Below, in pieces: positions 16,513 to 23,360 of a DNA stretch of 29,865 bases (within the stretch, counting starts at the first letter, position 1; every line of letters begins with the position of its first letter). The DNA comes from Treponema sp. (GTDB lineage: Bacteria; Spirochaetota; Spirochaetia; Treponematales; Breznakiellaceae). The stretch is from contig JAISBR010000032.1 in NCBI GenBank assembly GCA_031266095.1, positions 1 to 29,865 of the forward strand. Reading direction: 5' to 3'. Position numbers and translations under genes: made by a program. The notes under the pieces were generated by a model. It worked only from the letters and a program-made list of their open reading frames with translations. It searched no databases and had not been told where the DNA came from.

Positions 16513-16842
16513 CTATTTAACGCAGAGGAAGAAGGAAGCCGCGGCAGCTTCATTGGCAAGTCTTCCACCCCCCGCTATGGCCGGAACCAGCATGACGACG
16601 CTGCCTTCGGCAAGCGGGGCGTCAAGACCACCGAGCTTTTTAATGTTCGTTTCCCCCACAAAAACGTTAATGAAGGGACGCAATTCCTCCGTGCCTTCCT
16701 TATAAAGATGGGGCTTGATATCCGGATAGGCTGCAGCAAAGGCAGCGATGGCTTCTCCTACCGTACCTCCCTCCACCGTTGCCTCCCCCTGCCGGTCTGT
16801 AAAAGCCCTCAGGGCCGTTGGGATCTGAATTGTTACCGCCAT
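16513..16842 (-). CDS. cysO: Ubiquitin-like sulfur carrier (CysO/MoaD type) with C-terminal tail beyond Gly-Gly
   Basis: A beta-grasp carrier that takes sulfur as a C-terminal thiocarboxylate. VTIQIPTALRAFT, FINVFVGETNIK and VMLVPAIAGG match mycobacterial CysO, which ends at PAVAGG. Here the frame continues after Gly91-Gly92 for 17 more residues (GRLANEAAAASFFLCVK) to a TAG at 16513, so the mature Gly-Gly end must be exposed by proteolysis or the tail blocks it. The neighbouring JAMM protease gene is the obvious candidate, as in QbsE/QbsD-type systems. GAGGAGG lies seven bases before the ATG at 16842, which is ten bases inside the protease gene. The codon frame across the tail is clean, with no long homopolymer except six G at the glycines, so a recent frameshift or lost stop cannot be excluded. 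Confidence 0.9.
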   Translation of the reverse strand: MAVTIQIPTALRAFTDRQGEATVEGGTVGEAIAAFAAAYPDIKPHLYKEGTEELRPFINVFVGETNIKKLGGLDAPLAEGSVVMLVPAIAGGGRLANEAAAASFFLCVK

Positions 16843-17261
16843 GTGATATCCTCCTCAATAAAACAAGATCTATCCACCGAAAGCTCCCAGCTGGTTAAAG
16901 CCCCGGCCCGGCCCCGCTTCACCGCCACAATGAGGTAGGAGTAAAAGGGCAGCGCCTGTTCCCGATCATATCCGGATGGCCGGGCGGGATGATCCGGGTG
17001 GGAGTGGTAAAAGCCAATGATTTCCCTACCCTCAAGCCGCGCCGCTTTTTCAGCCTTCATAAAATCTTCCGGCTCTATTTTGAAGCGGTGGTACCGCTCC
17101 TCCGCTTCCCGCGCGTTGACGATAGGAATGAGCCGCTCCACCTCCCGGCCGCCTGAGGGTTCCGGCGGCTTTCCCAGAACAAAGCCGCAGCATTCGTCCG
17201 GATAGGCCTTTTCCCCTTCGTCTCCGATACATCGGGCCAGTTCCGCATTAAGCTTAATCAC
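16833..17261 (-). CDS. mec: JAMM/Mov34-family zinc metallopeptidase (Mec-like)
   Basis: In mycobacteria Mec hydrolyses the cysteine adduct from CysO, freeing cysteine and the carrier. This 142-residue protein has the full JAMM motif: Glu23 in YPDECCGFVLG, then His86-Ser-His88-Pro, Ser96 and Asp99 in YHSHPDHPARPSGYD. The Zn ligands and catalytic residues are therefore intact. The start at 17261 overlaps the end of the synthase gene by eight bases, and the stop overlaps the carrier gene by ten bases. Tight coupling with cysO and cysM supports a Mec role. Because the carrier here has a tail after its Gly-Gly, the enzyme may also trim that precursor. Function is inferred from family and context. 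Confidence 0.92.
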   Translation of the reverse strand: MIKLNAELARCIGDEGEKAYPDECCGFVLGKPPEPSGGREVERLIPIVNAREAEERYHRFKIEPEDFMKAEKAARLEGREIIGFYHSHPDHPARPSGYDREQALPFYSYLIVAVKRGRAGALTSWELSVDRSCFIEEDITWR

Positions 17262-18174
17262 CGCTATCCCCGTCTGAATTCCAGAAGGTCGCCGACGTAT
17301 AACGACTGCCGGTATCGCAGAGAATCGTTACCACCACCGAACCCGCAGGCAGGGTTTCCGCGAGGCGCAGAGCGGCCAGCACATTAGCGGCGGAACTGAC
17401 CCCCGTGTAGACCCCCTCTTCGCGGGCAAGCCGCCGGGCCATACGGTAGGCGTCCTCGGTACTCACCGGGGCGAAGTCGTCCGGCCAGGTCTCGTCATAA
17501 AAACCGGGCTTCATGGTGCTTGCCATGTGTTTGGTTCCCTCGATCCCATGGAAAGGCGAATCAGGCTGAACCGCCACAGCCCGGATCGCCGCGTTATATT
17601 CCTTGAGCCGCCGGGAGGTTCCCATGAAGGTTCCGGAGGTTCCCATACCGCAGATGAAATGACTGACCTTGCGCCCGCTTTGCTCCCAGATTTCTACCCC
17701 CGTGCCGTTATAGTGCGCTTTCCAGTTAGCGCTGTTGTGGTACTGGTCGGGGTAGAAATATTTTTCCGGATGGGCCGCCGCCTCTTCCCGGGCTGCAAGG
17801 TACGCGCCGTCCGAGCCCTCCAGGGGACTGGTTTCGATTATCTCCGCCCCGTACTGCCGGATGATACCCTTGCGCTCAGCACCCGCGTTGGCGGGGATAA
17901 ACACCCGTACCGGAAATCCCAGGGCGGCCCCTATTATAGCGTAGGCAATCCCCGTATTGCCGCTGGTCGCATCGATGATGGTCTTCTCCTTCGTCAGCTT
18001 CCCCTCGCCGATCCCCTCAAGGATCATAGCCCGCGCTGCCCGATCCTTCACCGAGCCCGAGGGATTACAGAACTCCGCCTTTGCCAAAAGGGAAATCCCC
18101 TTTGCGGCAAGGCTTTGAGAGACGGCCCGCAATTCGATCAGCGGGGTATTTCCCACTAAATCAAGTATTTTCAT
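17254..18174 (-). CDS. cysM: PLP cysteine synthase (CysK/CysM family), probably CysO-dependent
   Basis: A fold-type II PLP enzyme of 306 residues that joins sulfur to an activated serine. Visible: GNTPLIEL, PLP Lys43 in NPSGSVKDRAARA, the phosphate/substrate loop TSGNTG (70-75), CGMGTSGTFMGTSRRLKEY, YTGVSSAANV and the C-terminal DTGSRYTS. The middle segment GMGTSGTFMGTSRRL resembles mycobacterial CysM more than enterobacterial CysK as I recall them. The operon has a CysO carrier, its activator and a Mec hydrolase, so the sulfur donor is likely CysO thiocarboxylate. Free sulfide is possible. The ATG at 18174 was preferred over a TTG at 18177. It is the first gene of the operon, behind a consensus promoter. 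No good ribosome site is seen (GTAAGTAG). Confidence 0.9.
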   Translation of the reverse strand: MKILDLVGNTPLIELRAVSQSLAAKGISLLAKAEFCNPSGSVKDRAARAMILEGIGEGKLTKEKTIIDATSGNTGIAYAIIGAALGFPVRVFIPANAGAERKGIIRQYGAEIIETSPLEGSDGAYLAAREEAAAHPEKYFYPDQYHNSANWKAHYNGTGVEIWEQSGRKVSHFICGMGTSGTFMGTSRRLKEYNAAIRAVAVQPDSPFHGIEGTKHMASTMKPGFYDETWPDDFAPVSTEDAYRMARRLAREEGVYTGVSSAANVLAALRLAETLPAGSVVVTILCDTGSRYTSATFWNSDGDSGD

Positions 18175-18179
18175 CAATA

Positions 18180-18217
18180 ACTACTTACAGTAATATAATT
18201 CCTATAGAATAAGTAGT
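18180..18217. promoter_or_regulatory. Nested palindromes at the operon start, candidate operator
   Basis: Outer arms ACTACTTA (18180-18187) and TAAGTAGT (18210-18217) are perfect inverted repeats. Inside them lies TAATTC-N5-GAATAA (18196-18212), an imperfect dyad. This covers the expected transcription start and leader. The inner dyad resembles the operators of Rrf2-type cysteine regulators such as CymR. This is suggestive only; the RNA could also fold into a stem. Confidence 0.5.
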
Positions 18218-18245
18218 ATTATAGTTTTTTTCTGAAATTTGTCAA
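18218..18245 (-). promoter_or_regulatory. Consensus sigma70 promoter of the cysteine/encapsulin operon
   Basis: TTGACA (18240-18245) and TATAAT (18218-18223) on the minus strand, spacer 16 bases. Both hexamers are perfect. Transcription should start near 18211, giving a leader of about 37 bases before the first gene. No other strong promoter is seen inside the seven-gene operon. Confidence 0.8.
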
Positions 18246-18302
18246 GAACGCAGAGAGCTTGTTTTTTTCTAGGAGTTTATTGCGCTTCGCCCATAAAATC
18301 TC

Positions 18303-18329
18303 AAAAAATCGCCATTTAGGCGATTTTTT
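18303..18329. terminator. Symmetric terminator between transporter and cysteine operon
   Basis: AAAAAATCGCC (18303-18313) pairs with GGCGATTTTTT (18319-18329) around a 5-base loop. With A and T runs on the two sides, it works as a rho-independent terminator in either direction. On the minus strand it ends the ytf transporter operon before the cysteine promoter. Confidence 0.8.
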
Positions 18330-18347
18330 ACCCTGCAAACTCCGTAG

Positions 18348-18414
18348 GGAGCCCGTTAATCGGGGTTTTTGCGGCATAAAGTGCCGCAAAAACCTACAAG
18401 CGCAACAGGCTCCC
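18348..18414. repeat. Compound hairpin after the transporter operon
   Basis: Inner arms GGTTTTTGCGGCA (18364-18376) and TGCCGCAAAAACC (18382-18394) are a perfect 13-bp stem with a 5-base loop. Outer arms GGGAGCC (18348-18354) and GGCTCCC (18408-18414) enclose it. Together with 18303-18329 the spacer is almost all stem-forming. It lies in the 190 bases after yjfF. Confidence 0.7.
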
Positions 18415-18436
18415 AGGCGGCGAAAGGTCTTGAGTA

Positions 18437-19420
18437 CTACTTGCTGTTTCCTATTGCCACGATGAAGCGCTGGAGCAGAATGAAGGCGAGGAGCAGAATC
18501 CCTACGGTGATCTTGGTCCACCACGAATTGATGGTTCCGTTGAACATGATGAGGGACTGGATGATCCCCAGCGTCAGCACCCCAAACACAGAGCCGAAGA
18601 CATAGCCGGTTCCTCCCACCAGAAGCGTGCCGCCGATGACCACTGCGGCGATGACGTCCATTTCCATACCCTGGGCGTGCAGGCCGTAGCCTGAAAGCAT
18701 ATAGAGGGTAAAGACCACCCCGGACATGGCGGAACAGAAACCGTTGATCGTGTAGATCAGTACTTTCGTCCGCTTGACGGGGATGGCCATAAGCAGGGCG
18801 GAGGTTTCATTGCCGCCGATGGCGTAGATGTTTCTGCCGAATTTGGTATGCAAGGAAATGTATATCCCAATCAGTATGATCACAACGGCGATAATCACAT
18901 TAATAGAAATAAATCCCAGTCCCCCGAACCGGAGTTTCCAGAGGGCCAGGGCCTGGAGGGTTTTGTTCCGCATCGCGATGGACTGGATGCTGATAAGGTA
19001 ACAGCCGCCCCGGGCGAAGAACATCCCCGCCAGAGTCGCGATAAAAGGCGGTACATTCCAGTAGGCGATGATAAGCCCCATGCCGAGGCCCATAAGGCTC
19101 CCCGCAGCCAGAGCTATCAAAGCCGCAAGAGCCGGGTTTATATGGGCGAATTCGGTGAGGGAAGCGATAACCATAGTGGTAAAAGCCAGGACAGATCCCA
19201 CCGAAAGATCAATACCGCCGGAAAGGATCACCAGGGTCATGCCGGTGGCGGAGACCAGGAGAAATGCCTTATCAATAAACAGGTTGAAAAAAGTCTGCAG
19301 GTCAAAAAAGCCGCGATACAATACGGAACCGATGGCAAAGGCGACAAAGAACAGTACCGATGCCGCAATAACCGAAAGGTATTTGGAAGTGAATGTGGAA
19401 ATGGCTGTTTTTGTACTCAT
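18437..19420 (-). CDS. yjfF: Sugar ABC transporter permease, YjfF-like
   Basis: An inner-membrane permease of the BPD_transp_2 family (327 residues). Multiple hydrophobic helices span almost the whole chain, with the family motif GMTLVILSGGIDLSVGSVLA and the later VVIGGTLLVGGTG segment. The ATG at 19420 overlaps the ytfT stop in an ATGA arrangement, with AGAAGG seven bases upstream. A longer frame from 19486 would start inside ytfT and is rejected. It pairs with YtfT, YtfR and YtfQ. In E. coli that set imports galactofuranose; a closely related sugar such as ribose or another pentose is possible. It is the last gene of the transporter operon. Confidence 0.9.
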   Translation of the reverse strand: MSTKTAISTFTSKYLSVIAASVLFFVAFAIGSVLYRGFFDLQTFFNLFIDKAFLLVSATGMTLVILSGGIDLSVGSVLAFTTMVIASLTEFAHINPALAALIALAAGSLMGLGMGLIIAYWNVPPFIATLAGMFFARGGCYLISIQSIAMRNKTLQALALWKLRFGGLGFISINVIIAVVIILIGIYISLHTKFGRNIYAIGGNETSALLMAIPVKRTKVLIYTINGFCSAMSGVVFTLYMLSGYGLHAQGMEMDVIAAVVIGGTLLVGGTGYVFGSVFGVLTLGIIQSLIMFNGTINSWWTKITVGILLLAFILLQRFIVAIGNSK

Positions 19421-20469
19421 GCTTTTGCCTTCTTTTGGGTCAGTCCGCTGAAGAAGTTGGAGGCAACGCTGGACTGCAGGAAGCACACCAATACCACCAC
19501 CAGGGCCTTCACCACGAGGGACACTTCGGGCGGTACACCGAAGGCGTAAATGGTAGTAGTCAGGGTCTGAATCAACAGCGCTCCTACCAGGCTTCCTACC
19601 AGGCTGAATTTACCGCCCGCCATGTTGGTCCCGCCGATTACCGCCGCGAGAATCGCGTCCAATTCCGTGTTGAGACCCGCGTTATTGGCGTCCGCGGACT
19701 TTACATTGGAGCAGATGATGAGGCCCGCGATGCCGGCGCAGAAGCCGCAGAAAATAAAACTGAACAGTTTTACCGCCTTTTCGTTGATCCCCGCATACCA
19801 GCTTGCCTCGGAGTTGCCCCCTACGGATTCGATAAAAAGCCCCAGGGAAGTTTTTCTGGTTATCAACTGAGCGAGGAGAAACACGAAAATGGCGATGAAG
19901 ATGGCGAAGGGAAGCCCCAAAAACCAGCCGCCGCCGATAAAGAAATAGGGGGCGTAGTAAATGGTGATGATCTGGCCGTCGGTGATAAGCTGGGCTATGC
20001 CGCGGCCCGCGACCATAAGCACCAGGGTGGCGACGATAGGCTGGATTCTGCCGTAGGTTACGAGGATTCCGTTCCACAGCCCCAGGAGCATGGCCAACAC
20101 AAGGGCCGCGAGGATCGCCATGCCCATAGGGTTCTGGGAAACGTAGCTCTGTACGCCGTCGACCATGACGAGCTGGCCGCCAATCAGCTTGGAAACCATG
20201 GCCGCGGTGATGGCAATAATCGCACCGACCGAAAGATCCGTTCCGCCGGTAGCAGCGATTACCAGGGTCATTCCCATCGAAAGGAGCATGAGCGGCGCCC
20301 CCCGGTTCAGGATGTCGATGAGGGTCCCGAACAAGTGTCCATCACGGACGGTGATGACAAAAAAGTTTTTCGTAAAAACCAGATTAAACAGCAGTAACAG
20401 GACCAGAACTATGAGGGCGCCGGTGACCTTGCTTTTTGACAAACGCTGCCAATCGATTTTTTTTTCCAT
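19417..20469 (-). CDS. ytfT: Sugar ABC transporter permease, YtfT-like
   Basis: A 350-residue inner-membrane permease of the same family as its neighbour. It has a short basic N-terminus (MEKKIDWQRLSKSK), a first helix at about 17-33, MTLVIAATGGTDLSVGAIIA, and AAVIGGTNMAGGKFSLVGS near the C-terminus, where family members bind the ATPase. It starts one base after the ytfR stop (TAG-T-ATG), so translation is coupled. The two permeases are not identical copies and should form a heterodimer, as in the E. coli ytf system. Confidence 0.9.
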   Translation of the reverse strand: MEKKIDWQRLSKSKVTGALIVLVLLLLFNLVFTKNFFVITVRDGHLFGTLIDILNRGAPLMLLSMGMTLVIAATGGTDLSVGAIIAITAAMVSKLIGGQLVMVDGVQSYVSQNPMGMAILAALVLAMLLGLWNGILVTYGRIQPIVATLVLMVAGRGIAQLITDGQIITIYYAPYFFIGGGWFLGLPFAIFIAIFVFLLAQLITRKTSLGLFIESVGGNSEASWYAGINEKAVKLFSFIFCGFCAGIAGLIICSNVKSADANNAGLNTELDAILAAVIGGTNMAGGKFSLVGSLVGALLIQTLTTTIYAFGVPPEVSLVVKALVVVLVCFLQSSVASNFFSGLTQKKAKA

Positions 20470-20470
20470 A

Positions 20471-22015
20471 CTAAACCCCCGCTTTCACAGGATGCCCGGA
20501 GGCATCCGCGGGATCGGCGGCGATGGTTTCGAGTATCCGCTCCTCGTCAAGGTCTTCGCCTTCAAGTTCGGCGATCTTCCTGCGATCCCGCATAACCGCG
20601 ATACGGTCGGAACAACGGACAACTTCCTCAAGTTCCGAGGAAATAAACACCAGGGATTTACCCTCGTCGCAGAGCTTCATGGCCAGGTTCATGATTTCCG
20701 CCTTGGCGTGAACGTCAATACCCCTCGTGGGTTCGTCCATGATGAGAAGCTCCGGATTAGTGGCCAGCCAGCGGGCAAGGATTACCTTTTGCTGATTTCC
20801 GCCTGAAAGATTTCCCACGGGAATTTCATAACCCGGCGTAACGATGTTCATGGCCCGAATGTATTCTTCAGCAAGTTCCTGCTGCCTTTTGAGGGGCAGG
20901 TATTTGAAAATCCCCATCTTTGCCTGTAACGCGAGAATTATATTTTCCCGTACTGTAAGATCGTACACGATACCATTCTTCTTGCGGTCTTCCGGACAGA
21001 AGCCGATGAACGTACCGATAGCGTCCCTTGGGGCTTTGAATTGTCTTTTTTTCTTTTTAATGAACATTTCTCCGCAGTCCGCCTCGTCAATGCCGAAGAG
21101 CAGATTAGCCGACTCGGTTCTCCCGGAACCCAAAAGGCCGGCAAACCCGAGAATCTCACCTTTGCGTATCACCAGGTCGAAAGGCTGTACCGTGCGTTTC
21201 TTTCCGAAATTTTTTACTTCAATAAAAACCTCGTTGTTTTCGTTATTCCGTGAAACATGATCCCGTTTTTCCAGCGCCGAAAATTCCGTACCCACCATCT
21301 TGGAAACGAGATCAAGTTTAGGAATATCCTTCAGTACATATTCGCCGATAAGCCTTCCGTTCCGCAGAACCGTTACCTTGTCGCATAACTCGTAGATCTG
21401 ATCGAGAAAATGAGAGATAAAAATGATAGAAAGACCTTCGTCGCGGAGCTTGCGTATGGTGGAGAACAGCTGCTCCACTTCGGGCCGATCAAGACTTGAT
21501 GTAGGCTCGTCCAGGATAAGAACCCTGGATTCCATGTCCACCGCCCTGGCTATGGCGATCATCTGCCTGATTGCCACCGGGTAGCTTGAGAGGAGCCTCG
21601 TAACATCTATCGATATGTTAAGGCGTTTCAGGGCCGCCTCCGCTCCGGAGTTGATATACTTCCAGTCGATTTTGCCTAAGCGGGTTTTCTGTCGTCCGGC
21701 GTATATGTTCTCCGTGACCGTTAAATTGTCGCAGAGGTTGATTTCCTGATAAACCGAATTTACCCCGCGCTGACGGGCTTCCAAAGGATTGGCGGGATCA
21801 AAAGACTCCCCGTCCAGGGTCATGGTCCCTGAATCTTTGCGGTAAACGCCGGTAAGAATTTTTATAAGCGTCGATTTGCCCGCGCCGTTCTCCCCCATAA
21901 GGGAATGTATCTCTCCCCGGCGCAGGGCAAAATCCACACGGTCTAAGGCATGAACCCCGGGAAAACTGATGTCTATGCCGGACATCTTGAGGACTACATC
22001 ACCGGCTGTTTCCAT
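20471..22015 (-). CDS. ytfR: Sugar ABC transporter ATPase with two nucleotide-binding domains, YtfR-like
   Basis: A 514-residue ATPase of the RbsA/MglA/YtfR group, two NBDs in one chain. The first has Walker A GENGAGKST and Walker B LILDEPTSSLD. Its signature region is unusual (YPVAIRQMIAIARA instead of LSVAQRQMVEIAKA). The second has a degenerate Walker A (GLLGSGRTES), typical of the family, a full signature LSGGNQQKV, and Walker B LIMDEPTRGID. The ATG at 22015 is chosen because GGGGGAGG stands five bases upstream; a TTG/ATG further out (22036) has no such site. It is separated from ytfQ by 116 bases that contain a long hairpin. Confidence 0.93.
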   Translation of the reverse strand: METAGDVVLKMSGIDISFPGVHALDRVDFALRRGEIHSLMGENGAGKSTLIKILTGVYRKDSGTMTLDGESFDPANPLEARQRGVNSVYQEINLCDNLTVTENIYAGRQKTRLGKIDWKYINSGAEAALKRLNISIDVTRLLSSYPVAIRQMIAIARAVDMESRVLILDEPTSSLDRPEVEQLFSTIRKLRDEGLSIIFISHFLDQIYELCDKVTVLRNGRLIGEYVLKDIPKLDLVSKMVGTEFSALEKRDHVSRNNENNEVFIEVKNFGKKRTVQPFDLVIRKGEILGFAGLLGSGRTESANLLFGIDEADCGEMFIKKKKRQFKAPRDAIGTFIGFCPEDRKKNGIVYDLTVRENIILALQAKMGIFKYLPLKRQQELAEEYIRAMNIVTPGYEIPVGNLSGGNQQKVILARWLATNPELLIMDEPTRGIDVHAKAEIMNLAMKLCDEGKSLVFISSELEEVVRCSDRIAVMRDRRKIAELEGEDLDEERILETIAADPADASGHPVKAGV

Positions 22016-22040
22016 TTCCGCCTCCCCCAACAACAAATAT

Positions 22041-22098
22041 AACCACAGGCCATACGGACAACCGGTTGTAAACCTTCTTTTCCGTATGGTCCGCGGTT
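22041..22098. terminator. Long intercistronic hairpin between ytfQ and ytfR
   Basis: Arms 22041-22058 and 22081-22098 (inner core CATACGGA/TCCGTATG) form an 18-bp stem with two mismatches and a 22-base loop. It lies directly after the binding-protein gene. Such hairpins commonly stabilise the upstream message or attenuate transcription, giving more binding protein than membrane parts. No T tract follows on the minus strand, so partial readthrough or mRNA protection is more likely than full termination. Confidence 0.65.
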
Positions 22099-22131
22099 AT
22101 TGTTAAATCTATACCTTATGCCAACCAGAGA

Positions 22132-23196
22132 CTAGTAGGTCCTGGACGGGAAGGCCGCGGCGGCGTTGGTCTGATCGTAGTCGCTCTCGTTGGAAACGAC
22201 CCACTTTTCAACCGGCTGCTTGTTGAGAATCTTCACGGCGGTCTCCATTACCTGGGGACCAAGCAGGGGGTTACATTCGATGGAGGCGTTCATCGTGCCC
22301 GCGACCATGGCTTCAAAGGCGCCCTTGACGGCGTCCACGCCGATAATAATGATGTCCTTACCGGGCACTTTACCGGCTTCCTGAATGGCCTGGATAGCGC
22401 CGATGGCCATATCGTCATTGTGGGCAAAGAGCACATCAATGTCGTCGCCATTGGATTTCATGAAGGCTTCCATAACCTGTTTGCCCTGTGCACGGGTAAA
22501 GTCCCCGGTCTGGCTGAGGATAACTTTGTATTTTCCATCGGAACTGGTTCCCAGTGTTGTCGTTGCGGGAATCCCCAGAGTGTCGCGGAAGCCCTTGGAA
22601 CGGCCGGTCATGGCGGAGGAACCCACCGTACCCTGCAATTCGACGATGTTGTAAGCACTCTTTCCGGGTTTGAGATTGGGAGCGTTAACCGTCATCCACT
22701 TGGCAACCCGGTTTCCTTCGTCTTCCATATCAGACCCGATAAAGGCGGTAAACCAGTTGTCGGGATCGTTATTGTCGTTGGGATTCAGCGCCTTGCGATC
22801 CGAGCCTTCGATGCTGCGGTCCACGCAGATCGTGGGGATTCCCGCATCGAGGCATTCCTTGAGTATTGCTTCCCAGCCGGTTTCAACCACCGGGGTAAAG
22901 GCGATAATGTCAACCTTCTGCCGAATGAAAGTGCGGATAGCCTGAAGCTGGTTCTCCTGTCTCTGTTGGGCATCGGAGAAACGGAGATCGATATTGAATT
23001 CCTCCGCAGCCGCTTTTACCGAGTTGGTACAGGCGGTACGCCATTCGGACTCCGCGCCGATCTGAGAATAGCCCATAACGATTTTGCGATCCATACCCCT
23101 GGTGACACCGCCGGATCTGCCGCCCTGGGAACCACCGCCCGCAAATAGCGCAGCCGCGGTAACCAGAACCAATACGCCGACTAACAATTTCTTCAT
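22132..23196 (-). CDS. ytfQ: Periplasmic sugar-binding protein, YtfQ-like
   Basis: A 354-residue periplasmic-binding-protein type 1 with a signal peptide (about 1-21, MKKLLVGVLVLVTAAALFAG) and a Gly/Ser-rich linker. The mature part has IVMGYSQIGAESEWRTACTN, QRQENQLQAIRTFI, FTPVVETGWE, DRSIEGSD, ELQGTVGSSAMTGRSKGF, QTGDFTRAQGKQVME, AHNDDMAIGAIQAIQEAG and GVDAVKGAFEAM. All are hallmarks of YtfQ, which binds galactofuranose. There is no cysteine at the signal cleavage site, so it looks soluble. GGAGG stands eight bases before the ATG. Its closest match in the window is the lipoprotein at 26567-27550, which shares most of these motifs. Confidence 0.93.
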   Translation of the reverse strand: MKKLLVGVLVLVTAAALFAGGGSQGGRSGGVTRGMDRKIVMGYSQIGAESEWRTACTNSVKAAAEEFNIDLRFSDAQQRQENQLQAIRTFIRQKVDIIAFTPVVETGWEAILKECLDAGIPTICVDRSIEGSDRKALNPNDNNDPDNWFTAFIGSDMEDEGNRVAKWMTVNAPNLKPGKSAYNIVELQGTVGSSAMTGRSKGFRDTLGIPATTTLGTSSDGKYKVILSQTGDFTRAQGKQVMEAFMKSNGDDIDVLFAHNDDMAIGAIQAIQEAGKVPGKDIIIIGVDAVKGAFEAMVAGTMNASIECNPLLGPQVMETAVKILNKQPVEKWVVSNESDYDQTNAAAAFPSRTY

Positions 23197-23225
23197 AATT
23201 ATTCCTCCATAGTAAAAACTGATAT

Positions 23226-23231
23226 AGTATA
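23226..23231 (-). promoter_or_regulatory. -10 element of the ytf operon, lacking a clear -35
   Basis: TATACT on the minus strand inside TACTATACTATATC, 29 bases upstream of the ytfQ start. No TTGACA-like hexamer lies 16-18 bases further up (ACGGTA region). That suits an activator-dependent promoter, as expected for control by the AraC-type regulator encoded just upstream. Confidence 0.45.
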
Positions 23232-23283
23232 GTACTTCCGTTTCATTTTACCGTATATGAGGATAATTATTGACTTTGGTTAA

Positions 23284-23304
23284 AGTTTTTCGGCGTTTTT
23301 CCGG
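23284..23304. promoter_or_regulatory. Direct repeat upstream of the ytf promoter, candidate regulator site
   Basis: GTTTTTCGG (23285-23293) is followed by GTTTTTCCGG (23295-23304). They lie about 55-75 bases before the -10 of ytfQ. AraC-family activators usually bind direct repeats in this area. Only two copies are seen, and the spacing is short, so this is tentative. Confidence 0.3.
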
Positions 23305-23360
23305 ATTAAGGTGGGAAAATAGAATAATGTTGGTTTTATTCCGAAAAAAGTTTTGATTTT

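Noticed and set aside
18219..18524. 101-codon minus-strand frame across the hairpin spacer
   Set aside because: It runs through yjfF's end, the terminator and the cysteine promoter; no plausible start signal.
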